The position numbers were made by a program, and so were the translations under genes. From Deltaproteobacteria bacterium UBA6601 (GTDB lineage Bacteria; Myxococcota_A; UBA796; UBA9615), in contig DJIF01000104.1 in assembly GCA_002433485.1 (NCBI GenBank), forward strand, positions 1-60,211: 60,211 bases of DNA, in the 5' to 3' direction. Of this stretch, positions 44,474 through 52,811 are shown piece by piece. How positions within the stretch are numbered: the first letter of the stretch is position 1; each line of letters starts with the position of its first letter. Under the pieces are notes generated by a model, which saw only the letters and a program-made list of their open reading frames with translations, made no database searches and was not told the origin of the DNA.

Positions 44474-44503
44474 TTGGACGGTCACCAAGGGCGGTCCTAT
44501 ACT
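44474..44503 (+). promoter_or_regulatory. Sigma-70-like promoter of the 170-residue gene
   Basis: TTGGAC (44474-44479), 18-base spacer, TATACT (44498-44503). Predicted transcription start near 44510, with a leader of about 34 bases carrying GGGAG 5 bases before GTG 44544. Its place inside the longer open frame argues against the ATG at 44442. Confidence 0.6.
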
Positions 44504-44543
44504 CGTTAGTACCTTGAGAAGAATCAGGCACGAGGGAGCTCTG

Positions 44544-45056
44544 GTGGTGATTCGTAAGCGCCGAGTCAAGCTTCATCCTGAGGGAGGCATAGTCCGCTTC
44601 CTGAAGCACCTGTTCGTCAAGGAGCGGGATCTCTTGATTGAGCCGGCAGTTCTCGGTGTTGATTATTCACTGCGCCACCGTGCAGCTGTTCATGCAGTGC
44701 GGTCCTTCATCGATGCGGTCGATCACTATTCCCTGCAGAGCAGCAGGGTGGTGCAGGTGATCAGTGACTATGCAATCCCGGTGGATACCGGACTGGAGAA
44801 GAAGGTTCCGGAATGGATCGCGCACCGCTTGCGTTTTGGGGTGGTGACTGCCGATCAGAGCATCCGCTATGTAGCCATTCGACAGGTCGACTTCCGCTGG
44901 GATCGCCGTGGTACAGAGCTTCTGATCTCCCTTGAAGAGCGAGTTGCCCCTGGGACTCGCGCCTTTATCGCTGCCTATCTCGGGCGAGGGGATGGGGTCA
45001 GTCAGGTGGATGAACTGCCACGCGCGGTAGTGCTTGAGGAGCAGGGTTCGGGCTAG
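44544..45056 (+). CDS. Hypothetical protein of 170 residues
   Basis: I do not recognise it. Start GTG 44544 (GGGAG 5 bases upstream, promoter further up), not ATG 44442. No signal peptide or clear span, so it is probably cytoplasmic. It begins with a basic stretch (VVIRKRRVKLHPEGGIVRFL) and then alternates helices and strands (LLIEPAVLGVDYSLRHRAAV, HAVRSFIDAVDHYSLQSSRV, IRYVAIRQVDFRWDRRGTEL). The next gene starts 45 bases later and may be in the same unit. Nothing in the sequence gives a function. Confidence 0.6.
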   Translation: MVIRKRRVKLHPEGGIVRFLKHLFVKERDLLIEPAVLGVDYSLRHRAAVHAVRSFIDAVDHYSLQSSRVVQVISDYAIPVDTGLEKKVPEWIAHRLRFGVVTADQSIRYVAIRQVDFRWDRRGTELLISLEERVAPGTRAFIAAYLGRGDGVSQVDELPRAVVLEEQGSG

Positions 45057-45101
45057 AATGACCCCTGCTGGCTGTCTCACAGCTTGTCGGTCTGGGCGGA
45101 C

Positions 45102-46313
45102 ATGGCGAAGAACTCACCAAAGCCTCAACGACGTCCTGCAGAGGCGACCTCTGCAGGCCGCCAGGAGAGTGCGGTTCATAACGAGCCTGCCCAGGCAGAA
45201 TTTATGGACCATGGGTCTTTTTCCGACACCCGTGGAGCGAGTCCCGGCGCGCTTCCGCCGCGGGCGACCAGTCCGCGTGAACGGGAAGAACGCAAGGGCA
45301 GTCAGCCTGCAGCCGTGAGCGCCAACTTTGTCGAGCGCATCGTTGAGCTGGCTGAGTTGCCTGCTGAGGAAGAGCAGGGTCTCGACCAGGAAGAGGTCGA
45401 GGAAGAGCAGCTCGAGAAGGCACCCAGCGAGAAGTCGAAGGGTAATTCTCAGCGCCAAGCATCTGGTTTTAAGAGGGCTACTGCAGTCGTTGCGGGTAGT
45501 GCTGCTGCTGGGCCGCGTCGGCTACGAGGTGGGGCCGGAGATGGCGAGCCCTCGGCAGCGGGACTGCCGGCGCTACCCGAGGGAGCTGGCCTTGGTGGTG
45601 CCGCGCCAGGGCTGCGCATTCGCCCTCCGAAGCGAGCCGCTTCTCTACAACTCGAGGAGCTACTGGAGGAGGGGCTGCGACTGGGTATCTTCGGTTCTTA
45701 TCAGGCCGGGCTGGTTGAGCCGATGATCGTCGCGCTGAGCTGGGATGAGTTTGATGAACTACAGATGGCCATTCACCTGTGCTCCGGTGATATCCCGCAG
45801 CTGCTCGTGCTTAAGGCGTTTTCGGCTCATCGCGCAGCGGCCTGGCTGGTTGCCTTTGCCGAGCAACTCGAGGGCTTCGCCGAGACCGACCTGATTCGAG
45901 TTTTTTCCTGTAACGAGCAAGCCCGGCGCCCCGATGCTACGGCTGGCATCATGGAACTTCGGGCCTGGCACGATCCCATGAGCCACTTCCCGGTTTGGAA
46001 CAGTGCCCCAGTAGGGTCTGACCAGTCTGAGCCTTGGGTCGTCCCTAAATGGATGAGAGGGCCTTGTGCAGAGGCTCTGGGTATGGCTGCATTGGCCTTC
46101 GAGCAGAGCCTCTGCGGCGATCTGCATCCCCATAGTGCTGGGGCGGACGGCGCTAACGATCGGCTGACAGCCGCTCTGGCGCAACACGGCGCTTCTCATC
46201 CGGCCCTTGAGCGTTGGCTGTTGGCCCTGTCGGCGCGGGCTGACACCAGGTCAGGTCTGTGCAGTGCTCGCGACGCCTTGCTTGAGGCGCGTAGCGCTCT
46301 CAGCGGGTTTTGA
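45102..46313 (+). CDS. Hypothetical protein with disordered N-terminus and helical C-terminal domain
   Basis: 403 residues from ATG 45102; the longer TTG start at 45084 has no ribosome binding site. Residues 1-140 are disordered and charged (KNSPKPQRRPAEATSAGRQE; EQGLDQEEVEEEQLEKAP), followed by a Gly/Ala-rich joint (about 135-180). A helical domain runs from about 185 to the end (LEELLEEGLRLGIFGSYQAG, MIVALSWDEFDELQMAIHLC, AAAWLVAFAEQLEGFAETDL, ending SARDALLEARSALSGF). No signal peptide. I know no family with this layout; it is likely cytoplasmic. It converges on the homocysteine methyltransferase-like gene, with a 9-base gap. Confidence 0.6.
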   Translation: MAKNSPKPQRRPAEATSAGRQESAVHNEPAQAEFMDHGSFSDTRGASPGALPPRATSPREREERKGSQPAAVSANFVERIVELAELPAEEEQGLDQEEVEEEQLEKAPSEKSKGNSQRQASGFKRATAVVAGSAAAGPRRLRGGAGDGEPSAAGLPALPEGAGLGGAAPGLRIRPPKRAASLQLEELLEEGLRLGIFGSYQAGLVEPMIVALSWDEFDELQMAIHLCSGDIPQLLVLKAFSAHRAAAWLVAFAEQLEGFAETDLIRVFSCNEQARRPDATAGIMELRAWHDPMSHFPVWNSAPVGSDQSEPWVVPKWMRGPCAEALGMAALAFEQSLCGDLHPHSAGADGANDRLTAALAQHGASHPALERWLLALSARADTRSGLCSARDALLEARSALSGF

Positions 46314-46322
46314 GGATGCTCT

Positions 46323-47180
46323 TCAGGGCGTCGGCCTTAAGCCGGCCAGCTCCCTTATGTGCTCTGGCCCCGCGCCACAGCACCCTCCTATAATGCAGGC
46401 ACCGCTGCTGAGCCACCGGGCCGCTGCTTTGGCATAGGTGGCCGGTCTTGCAAGTCCGTCAGTTCGCCAGCCCAGGGTTGGATCTGGTCGGCCCAGGTTG
46501 GCATAGGCTCCCAGTCGCAGGCCCCTAGTTGTGCACTGCATCAGCACATCTTCGATGAGTGATATTGGGCTGCAGTTGATGAGCAGGGCTGCGGCGCCGA
46601 GATCAGCGGCGCGGATCAGCGTCTCGCAGATAGCCTGAGCGGACAGGAGCTCTCCGTTCGGTCCGGCACTGAGGCTAAGCCACACCGGCAGTCCGGTTTC
46701 AGCCGCCGCTTCGACAGCGATCAGCGCTTCATTGGGCTGAGTGAAGGTCTCGCATAGCAACAGGTCAGCGCCGGCCTCTGCGAGTCCTTCGGCAAAGATT
46801 CGGTGCTGCCGCTGGCAGACCTTCGGTTCAGGACTCAGATCGGGGCGATAACAGTCTTCCAGGGGAGCGATGCAGCCGGCTACCAGATGGTCCACTGCTA
46901 CCGCTTTTCGGGCCAGCTGCAGAGCCCGTTTCGTGAGTTCCTGCCAGCCTGGCACCGAATCTTGCGCTTTGGCGAGGCTCCAAGGCGAGGTCCGAAAGGT
47001 ATTTGCGCTGTGTACCGTTGCACCTGCCTTTGCGTACGCTGCATGGATGGCTTCGACCACGTTTGGAGCAGTTAATAGTGCCTGCGCCGACCACAAGCTT
47101 CCGTCAATTGAGACTCCCTTGCGGATGAGCTGTGTGCCCATCGCGCCGTCCATCAGGATGACTTCATTATTCGGCTTCAC
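46323..47180 (-). CDS. Homocysteine S-methyltransferase family protein
   Basis: 285 residues starting at GTG 47180 (GGAG 6 bases upstream). TIM-barrel enzyme that moves a methyl group to homocysteine. It begins ILMDGAMGTQLIRKGV, the family start, and holds the three zinc-binding cysteines: Cys203 in INCSP and Cys267-Cys268 in IIGGCCGAGPEHI. As a stand-alone domain it resembles S-methylmethionine or betaine-type enzymes (MmuM, BHMT-like), not the full cobalamin-dependent MetH. The methyl donor cannot be read from sequence. Confidence 0.92.
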   Translation of the reverse strand: MKPNNEVILMDGAMGTQLIRKGVSIDGSLWSAQALLTAPNVVEAIHAAYAKAGATVHSANTFRTSPWSLAKAQDSVPGWQELTKRALQLARKAVAVDHLVAGCIAPLEDCYRPDLSPEPKVCQRQHRIFAEGLAEAGADLLLCETFTQPNEALIAVEAAAETGLPVWLSLSAGPNGELLSAQAICETLIRAADLGAAALLINCSPISLIEDVLMQCTTRGLRLGAYANLGRPDPTLGWRTDGLARPATYAKAAARWLSSGACIIGGCCGAGPEHIRELAGLRPTP

Positions 47181-47250
47181 AGTCCACTCCAGGGCTCAGG
47201 TAGCGGTGGGGTCAATCCCTTGGGGCAGCCCCATTCTCTGTCTTCTTTCG

Positions 47251-47256
47251 TAAGAT
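47251..47256 (+). promoter_or_regulatory. Putative -10 box for a leaderless transcript
   Basis: TAAGAT 7 bases before GTG 47264; no ribosome binding site and no convincing -35. Confidence 0.3.
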
Positions 47257-47263
47257 AACCTCC

Positions 47264-48679
47264 GTGGCAAGCATCACCATTACTGTCGAGATCGTCGATG
47301 CGGACTTCTGCAAGGAGTACCAGGTTGATCCGGCTGCCCCGCTCATGGAACTGGTGCGGAGGATCTCTGAAGAGGAGGGCTTTGCCCTGCGAACCAAGAC
47401 CGGCAGGCCGATTGCCTGGACTGCCGAGGGCCCGAGCTGGCGCCCAGACAAGGAAGGACTGACCGATCTGGTTCGGACTCAGAATCTGGAGAAGATTGCG
47501 GATCGATTCTTGAACGAAAAGGGTCCGGTTGTGCCGCTTTTTGGCATCGTCCTGGAGGTGCCCGGAGCAGCCGAAGCCATTGCTGAGCGGCGCGCAGCGG
47601 ACAAGCTTGCTTCCATTGACCGGACCCTGAAACAGCGGCGCGAGGAGCGGCTGGAGGCTATGGGTGAAGGTGAGGACTTCACCATGGATACGGCTGAGCA
47701 AGCCGCGATTCCCGAACCGCCCCCGCCTCAGGGAGCGCGCTCCAGGTCCGGTAACGCCATGTCGGCTGCCGGTGATGCAGATGCTGCTTCGGATTCAGCT
47801 TCGGCTCCCGCAAGGTCTGCTTCCTCGCGACAGGCCAGGCTTGATTCCGCGGCTATCGGTCCTGCGGCCGAGGGTCGACCTGAGCGTGCCGTTGCAGGCG
47901 CTGCTGCTGCAGGCGCTGCTGCTGCAGGCGCTGCCACTGAGGGTGCTGGACGCGCCTCCAGCCTGGCACCGGCTGAGCCATCCAAGTCTGTTGAGTCCCG
48001 GATCCGTCGCGCCAAGCCCGCAAAAAAGAAGCGTAAGACCGGTGCCAGCAAGAAAGAGGGCCCTTCGAAGCAGTTGCTGATCTTCGCTGGCGGTGCAGGT
48101 TGCCTGGTGCTGGTGCTGTTGATTGCGGTCGCCGCGGTCCTGCTGAAGCCGAAGCCGGCACCTCCTCCTGCGGTCGAAAAGCCTGTGGTCAAGCCAGCGC
48201 CCATGCCTGTTGCTGTACCGGTTGCTCCGCCACCGGAACCGGTGGAGGTCAAAGAGGCTACTCCGCCACCTCTTAAGGTGTTCTTCAGTAAGAGTTCTGT
48301 CCAGCGCAGTGGCGCGGCGGGGACTGCGGCCCAGCTGACCTCCTTCGCCAAGGAGCGCATTTCGCTGCGCTACGTTGTACGGCAGGGCAGTGCGGGCGAT
48401 CACACCATCGCGTTGAAGGGCCGTTTTAGCGTCACCATCTCAGACAGCGGCGGCACGGTGAAGGCGCTCAGTGAGCACTCCATCTCAAAGGGTGCCGCTA
48501 TTGGCAAGGACACTCCAGTCACTATCAGCAATCTCGGCGGTGCGGTGAGTGTGAAGGTTGGGGGCAAGCGTTTCGGCCCTTATAAGGTCGCTTCGAGCAA
48601 GTCCTTTCCCGCCTGGAAGATATCAATGGGTTCGGGAGTAAGCCTTCACGGCATGAAGGCCTCCGCGCGCTCAGAGTAG
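47264..48679 (+). CDS. Hypothetical single-span protein with folded domains on both sides
   Basis: 471 residues starting at GTG 47264. An N-terminal domain (about 1-100: ITITVEIVDADFCKEYQVDP, APLMELVRRISEEEGFALRT) looks like a ubiquitin-like or beta-grasp fold; this is a guess from the strand/helix pattern. An Ala/Ser/Gly low-complexity linker with a 15-base DNA repeat spans about 150-245, followed by a basic patch (KPAKKKRKTGASKKE), one span (about 270-293), a Pro-rich periplasmic stem (about 295-335) and a beta-rich C-terminal domain (about 340-471). The build recalls trans-envelope linker proteins such as the GltG-type protein in this window, but without its Cys pair. Converges on gluQ, 5 bases apart. 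Confidence 0.7.
   Translation: MASITITVEIVDADFCKEYQVDPAAPLMELVRRISEEEGFALRTKTGRPIAWTAEGPSWRPDKEGLTDLVRTQNLEKIADRFLNEKGPVVPLFGIVLEVPGAAEAIAERRAADKLASIDRTLKQRREERLEAMGEGEDFTMDTAEQAAIPEPPPPQGARSRSGNAMSAAGDADAASDSASAPARSASSRQARLDSAAIGPAAEGRPERAVAGAAAAGAAAAGAATEGAGRASSLAPAEPSKSVESRIRRAKPAKKKRKTGASKKEGPSKQLLIFAGGAGCLVLVLLIAVAAVLLKPKPAPPPAVEKPVVKPAPMPVAVPVAPPPEPVEVKEATPPPLKVFFSKSSVQRSGAAGTAAQLTSFAKERISLRYVVRQGSAGDHTIALKGRFSVTISDSGGTVKALSEHSISKGAAIGKDTPVTISNLGGAVSVKVGGKRFGPYKVASSKSFPAWKISMGSGVSLHGMKASARSE
47894..47935 (+). repeat. 15-base tandem repeat in a coding linker
   Basis: Two perfect copies and a partial third of gcaggcgctgctgct encode AGAAA units in the low-complexity linker. The repeat is in frame, so copy-number change would only lengthen or shorten the linker. 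Confidence 0.8.
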
Positions 48680-48684
48680 CGCCG

Positions 48685-49614
48685 CTAGCGGTGGAGCAGC
48701 TTCGGGCGGGCCCGCTTGAGTCTTGTTACGAGCGCTTCGGGACGGAGCGGAGTGGGCTCAGCGATGAGTCTCAGGCCGTGGGCCAGGGTGCCAATGAGCT
48801 GTTCGGGATGGGCGCCGGCTTCCCTGAGCTCACTGAGCGCCGGGCTCCCGCGCCGCTTGGCCAGACGCTGGCCTGCTTCGTCGCGGCGCAGCGGCGTGTG
48901 AGCGAACCACGGTGCAGGTGCCCCGAGCCAGCGATAGAGGAGCAGTTGGCGCGACGTGCTGCTAACGAGGTCTTCGCCGCGGAGGACATGAGTGATGTCC
49001 ATGGCGATGTCGTCGACAACGCAGGCCAGTTGGTAGACGGGTCGGTTGTTTTTTGACCGCACGATGAAGTCGCCGCAGATCTCTGAGGGGTCTTCAGCTT
49101 GTGGGCCCAGCCACAGGTCATCCCAGCTGATTTCTTCTGAGTCGACACGGATCCGGAGCGAGCTGCGCTGTGCGCTGGACCGCCCTTGCCGACAGGTCCC
49201 CGGGTAGGGGAGCTCGCCACCGTGGGGGGCACCCGCGGCTTCTCGCACGTCCTTTCGCGAGCAGACACATGGATAGCAGCGCGGGTGCAGGCGCTCGAGG
49301 GTCTGTTCGTACAGTTCAAGCCGCTCACTCTGCAGATAGGGTCCTGCCGGGCCACCGCAGCCTGGTCCTTCATCCCAGTCGAAGCCCAGCCACTCCATGT
49401 CTCGTACGATTGCGTCGGTGGCGCCCGGTCGCTCGCGCTCTCGGTCAATGTCTTCGATCCGCAGCACAAACTGCCCATCCAGAGCGCGCACCTGAAGCCA
49501 GGCCAGCAGCAGAGTCTGGGCGTGTCCAAGGTGAAGTGGCCCGGTGGGGCTTGGCGCGAAGCGGCCCCGCACCGGTCTCTGTTCGCCGCTCCGCCCTTTC
49601 CTTTCCTCGGTCAC
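48685..49614 (-). CDS. gluQ: Glutamyl-Q tRNA(Asp) synthetase
   Basis: 309 residues from GTG 49614. A truncated glutamyl-tRNA synthetase paralogue that attaches Glu to the queuosine base of tRNA(Asp). RFAPSPTGPLHLGHAQTLL (18-36) with HLGH as the HIGH motif; LRIEDIDRERERPG; a zinc-site region CYPCVCSRKD with a later Cys (GTCRQG); RLAKRRGS as the KMSKS-type loop. It ends without the anticodon-binding domain, as expected for GluQ (about 300 residues against about 470 for GltX). TATCCT lies 6 bases before the start and there is no good ribosome binding site. Divergent from nadD. Confidence 0.93.
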   Translation of the reverse strand: MTEERKGRSGEQRPVRGRFAPSPTGPLHLGHAQTLLLAWLQVRALDGQFVLRIEDIDRERERPGATDAIVRDMEWLGFDWDEGPGCGGPAGPYLQSERLELYEQTLERLHPRCYPCVCSRKDVREAAGAPHGGELPYPGTCRQGRSSAQRSSLRIRVDSEEISWDDLWLGPQAEDPSEICGDFIVRSKNNRPVYQLACVVDDIAMDITHVLRGEDLVSSTSRQLLLYRWLGAPAPWFAHTPLRRDEAGQRLAKRRGSPALSELREAGAHPEQLIGTLAHGLRLIAEPTPLRPEALVTRLKRARPKLLHR

Positions 49615-49620
49615 TGGGGA

Positions 49621-49626
49621 AGGATA
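49621..49626 (-). promoter_or_regulatory. Putative -10 box for a leaderless transcript
   Basis: TATCCT on the minus strand, 6 bases before GTG 49614; no ribosome binding site between. Confidence 0.35.
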
Positions 49627-49678
49627 CGACCTTGTAGGTCATGGAGCCACAGTGCTTCAGCCGGGGAGGTGTAGAGCA

Positions 49679-50269
49679 GTGACTCCAATGCGCCAGGTCG
49701 GCCTGCTGGGTGGCTCATTCAACCCGCCGCACATCTGCCACCTGCTGGCGTCTCTGTACCTGCTGCAGACGACTGAGCTTGAGGAGGTCTGGTGGTTGCC
49801 GGTGCATCGCCATGCTTTCGCCAAAGATCGCGACTTGCTGCCCTTTACTGAGCGAGTGGCGCTCTGCGAGGCGGTGGTGGAGGGACTGGACGCGATCGTC
49901 GTTGACCCCATTGAGCGGGAGTTGGGTGGTCGGTCCTATGCGATCGATACCCTGGCCGCTTTACGTCAGCGCCACCCGACTGTTGAGTTCTCCTGGATTA
50001 TTGGCTCCGACATCCTTCCTGAGCTGCCGCTCTGGTCGCGCTGGGAGGAACTCCGTGACCAGTTGAGCTTCGTCGTATTGGGACGCGGCGCGGCGGTGGA
50101 CCCCGGCGCGCTGCCACCCGGTGGGCGGTTTCAGATTCGAGACTTTCAGCTGCCCGACATCTCCTCCAGTGAGGTGCGGCGGCTGCTTCGCGCCGGTCTT
50201 GAGGTTGAGCATCTGCTGCCTCGTGCCGTGACCGCGTACCTTCGCGCGCATCCATCTCTATACCGATGA
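49679..50269 (+). CDS. nadD: Nicotinate-nucleotide adenylyltransferase NadD
   Basis: 196 residues. Converts nicotinate mononucleotide and ATP to deamido-NAD in NAD synthesis. Start GTG 49679, with GGGGAGGT 8 bases upstream; earlier in-frame codons have no binding site and overlap gluQ antisense. GGSFNPPHICH (11-21) is the nucleotidyltransferase HxGH-type motif with the NadD GGSFDPPH form; SWIIGSD and the closing ISSSEVRRLLRAG (ISSTxIR motif) confirm the family. ATGA overlap with the CPBP protease gene. Confidence 0.95.
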   Translation: MTPMRQVGLLGGSFNPPHICHLLASLYLLQTTELEEVWWLPVHRHAFAKDRDLLPFTERVALCEAVVEGLDAIVVDPIERELGGRSYAIDTLAALRQRHPTVEFSWIIGSDILPELPLWSRWEELRDQLSFVVLGRGAAVDPGALPPGGRFQIRDFQLPDISSSEVRRLLRAGLEVEHLLPRAVTAYLRAHPSLYR

Positions 50270-51138
50270 GACCAGGGCTTCGTGCGACGCTGAGCTGTGC
50301 CGCAGCGGTGCTGAGCTTTTTATTGGCGAGCCTGGTCACTGGCTTGTTGGCGTCCGGATTCCATGAGCCGGGCAGCGACTCAGTTCTGGCAAAGGATTCA
50401 CGTTTGATGCTGCTCATGACGATGCTGTCGTGGCTGTTAGCCTGTCCACTGCTGCTTGGGCCATGTGCCGCTTTGGCTGGTCTGTCCCGGGCTGGTCTGG
50501 GCCTGTCAGTGCCGCTATCGGCAGTTGAGTTGCTGCGCGGAGTGCTGCTGGGGCTGCTGGTCTTTGCCGCTCCAGCGGCGCTGGGGCTGTTGCTTGGGGC
50601 ATGGGTGGAGCTGCCTGCGGGTTCGGTCCAGGCTCCGACTGGCTTGGCTGCTTCCGGACAGCTGGTGTTGTTGATGCTCGCCCTGGGAGTTGCGGCGTTC
50701 GGCGAAGAGCTCCTCTGCCGCGGTCTCTTTCAGTCCATCTTTGAGGGACTTTGGGGCGCGCGGGTCGGGATCCTTGTGAGTACCCTGCTCTTTTCATTTA
50801 TGCATGGTGCGAACCCGGGGATATCAGCCCTTGGTGTCGCGGGGATTGCCCTGTGGGGACTGCTCCTGGGGGTCGTCTTTGCCACCAGCAGAAGCCTGCT
50901 GTTGGTCTCTGGTCTTCACTTCGGCTGGAATTTTGCAGTCTGCGGACTGATGGGTCTGCCGGTCTCGGGGCACCGCTTTGCCGCTGTGAGTCGCTGGGAG
51001 AGCGGCACAGATGGAGCGCTACAGCTGTTCTTTGGGGGTACATTTGGTCCCGAAGAAGGTCTGTGCTTTCACCTGGCGATTTTGTTGGCCCTTGGTTTGG
51101 CGTTGCGCGCAGCTGCCCCAATAGCGAGAACTCCCTGA
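50266..51138 (+). CDS. CPBP-family (Abi/CAAX-type) intramembrane metalloprotease
   Basis: 290 residues with about eight hydrophobic spans. The three family motifs are present: EELLCR (147-152), FSFMH (176-180) and HFGWN (218-222), supplying the glutamates and histidines of the active site. Members of this family cut prenylated proteins in eukaryotes; in bacteria roles range from peptide maturation and bacteriocin immunity to control of sigma factors, and the sequence does not say which applies. An ECF sigma/anti-sigma pair lies 3.3 kb away, and no link can be shown. Overlaps nadD by ATGA. Confidence 0.9.
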   Translation: MRPGLRATLSCAAAVLSFLLASLVTGLLASGFHEPGSDSVLAKDSRLMLLMTMLSWLLACPLLLGPCAALAGLSRAGLGLSVPLSAVELLRGVLLGLLVFAAPAALGLLLGAWVELPAGSVQAPTGLAASGQLVLLMLALGVAAFGEELLCRGLFQSIFEGLWGARVGILVSTLLFSFMHGANPGISALGVAGIALWGLLLGVVFATSRSLLLVSGLHFGWNFAVCGLMGLPVSGHRFAAVSRWESGTDGALQLFFGGTFGPEEGLCFHLAILLALGLALRAAAPIARTP

Positions 51139-51183
51139 CAGCCTTGTTGGAGGACCTGTCTCAGGTTTTCTGTTGCCATTGGC

Positions 51184-51189
51184 TATGCT
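51184..51189 (+). promoter_or_regulatory. Possible -10 box close to the start codon
   Basis: TATGCT 9 bases before ATG 51199, which lacks a ribosome binding site. The gap is longer than in the other cases, and no -35 was seen. Confidence 0.25.
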
Positions 51190-51198
51190 TAGTCTGGC

Positions 51199-52776
51199 AT
51201 GAAGTTACTGAGCGCCGTTTTGGTCGGTCTCGCAGCTCTGTCCCTCTGGGGCTGCGCTACGGTTCCTATCGCACTGCGCGTGGGGTCGAGTCAGGCCGTC
51301 CAGGATCCCAGCTCTAAGGGGCTGGAGCGCGGCGATGTGCTGATGGCGGTGCAGCGTGGACCGGGTCATTCCAGTCACGACTTGATCCGTATCCGTAGCT
51401 CGCGGGTTGACGACGAACCGCAGGTTCTGGTGCAGGAACTCGGTCGCGTAGCTGCCGCAGTCGGGGCCCTTGCTGTTTCGGTTGACGCGAGGTGGTTAGC
51501 GGTCGAACAGCGCCGCGCGGAGGATGAGCAGGTCACCGTGCGCCTGGGCAGCTTTGATCCGGGGGGCGCTTGGCGGGGCTTGGCTGAGGGGCCGGCCGGC
51601 TGTCACTCACCGGTCTTCGGTATGCAGAACAGGCGGCTGTATCTGGTGTGTGAGCCGCAGGGAAGGCAGCCAGCTGCGATTCTGGAGTGGGATCTGTTGG
51701 ATGGCTCGCAGCTGATGTTGGTCGGTGAGCACCCGCGTACCTTGGTCGCTGCAGGCTCGGAAGGTGATCTCTACTGGGTAGAAGAGCGTGGCGCTGAGAC
51801 TGTGGTGCTCCGTCGCCCTCAAGATCAGCTTCCCTTTGTAACCCATCGACTGTTTGGCCGGGTGCGGGCGCTGTGGCCGCAGCAGGATGGGTCTCTGGTC
51901 GCCGAATACGGTGTTCCGGGTGCGCGCGGTCAGTTGGCCAGATTGTTGAGCAGCGGATTGGTTCGCGATGAGCCCGGCCCTCAAGCCCAGCTGATGATGG
52001 CCGAGGCTGGCGCGCCGGCCTACCTGAGCCCGGAGGGGAGGTGGTTGATCAGTAGTTGTGCCTTTGAACCGTGCGGACTTCTCGATTTCTCTACTGCTGG
52101 CGGCGAGCCCACTTCGCTGCACTTACTAGGGGTCCCGACAGCGCTCACCATGGTCTCGAATTGGGCAGGAGCGGTACAGCACACCGAGGATCTTGCCACT
52201 GCTCCAGCTTCGGTCCTGTCCAGTCATTCCGCCGCTGAAGTCTCGGTGCTTGGGGTCAGCTTGAAGATGCCTCTTGAGCGCGCCTTTTCCGAACTGGATC
52301 GAGGTGGTCGACATCCGTACTGGATCAGCGCCAAAGGGCCTCGAGGTCGTCCTGGGGGTATCGGGGTCGGTTGGACCACGGCGGGCTATTGCATCTCGTT
52401 TCTGAGCGACGAGCGTGGACTGGTGAGCGTGATTGATCTACGCGGCTGTGCAGCCGAATATTTGAGCGTTCAGCTGCAACCTCTGCTTCGGCGCGAGCAG
52501 CTCTCGTTGGGCGCGGTGGAGCTGGCCAGCAGCTTTCTTGGACCTGGTGTCGCGGTCAGTGTCGGCAGCGGCAGCTCCCAGGCAGCTGAACCTAAGTTGC
52601 AGCGCACTCGTATTCAGTATCACGCTCCAGATCGAGGCTATGAGTTTGAGGCTGAGATCGAGATGATGTTGCCAGAGGGAGACTCTGTGTTTCGGACCCG
52701 CTTGCTGGGTGGAGAAGTTCGCTTGCGTCTCAAGTCCCCAGGCCGCCCCCAGGCGGCCATTCTCGGGGTACCCTGA
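51199..52776 (+). CDS. Lipoprotein of unknown function, propeller-like
   Basis: 525 residues; signal peptide with lipobox LSLWGC (Cys19). No poly-Asp tether. The first 370 residues consist of short strand repeats (QVLVQELGRVAAAVGALAVS, VFGMQNRRLYLVCEPQGRQ, LVAAGSEGDLYWVEERGAE, YLSPEGRWLISSCAFEPCG) resembling a beta-propeller of the TolB or YncE kind. The C-terminal 150 residues form a separate domain (RAFSELDRGGRHPYWISAKG; GVGWTTAGYCISFLSDERGL). I do not recognise the family, and the propeller reading is inference from the periodicity. A small Cys-rich lipoprotein gene follows 35 bases later and may be part of the same unit. Confidence 0.75.
   Translation: MKLLSAVLVGLAALSLWGCATVPIALRVGSSQAVQDPSSKGLERGDVLMAVQRGPGHSSHDLIRIRSSRVDDEPQVLVQELGRVAAAVGALAVSVDARWLAVEQRRAEDEQVTVRLGSFDPGGAWRGLAEGPAGCHSPVFGMQNRRLYLVCEPQGRQPAAILEWDLLDGSQLMLVGEHPRTLVAAGSEGDLYWVEERGAETVVLRRPQDQLPFVTHRLFGRVRALWPQQDGSLVAEYGVPGARGQLARLLSSGLVRDEPGPQAQLMMAEAGAPAYLSPEGRWLISSCAFEPCGLLDFSTAGGEPTSLHLLGVPTALTMVSNWAGAVQHTEDLATAPASVLSSHSAAEVSVLGVSLKMPLERAFSELDRGGRHPYWISAKGPRGRPGGIGVGWTTAGYCISFLSDERGLVSVIDLRGCAAEYLSVQLQPLLRREQLSLGAVELASSFLGPGVAVSVGSGSSQAAEPKLQRTRIQYHAPDRGYEFEAEIEMMLPEGDSVFRTRLLGGEVRLRLKSPGRPQAAILGVP
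52741..52758 (+). terminator. Strong hairpin at the end of the propeller lipoprotein gene
   Basis: GGCCGCC-CCCA-GGCGGCC, a perfect 7-base stem, ends 16 bases before the stop codon. There is no T run, so it may be a stabiliser or attenuator instead of a true terminator. Confidence 0.25.
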
Positions 52777-52811
52777 GAGTCCTTGCGCCCTTTGTTGATG
52801 AGGATGGTCCT

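Noticed and set aside
44442..44543. ATG 44442 as start of the 204-codon frame
   Set aside because: A TTGGAC-N18-TATACT promoter lies inside this stretch, and GGGAG precedes GTG 44544 at proper distance.
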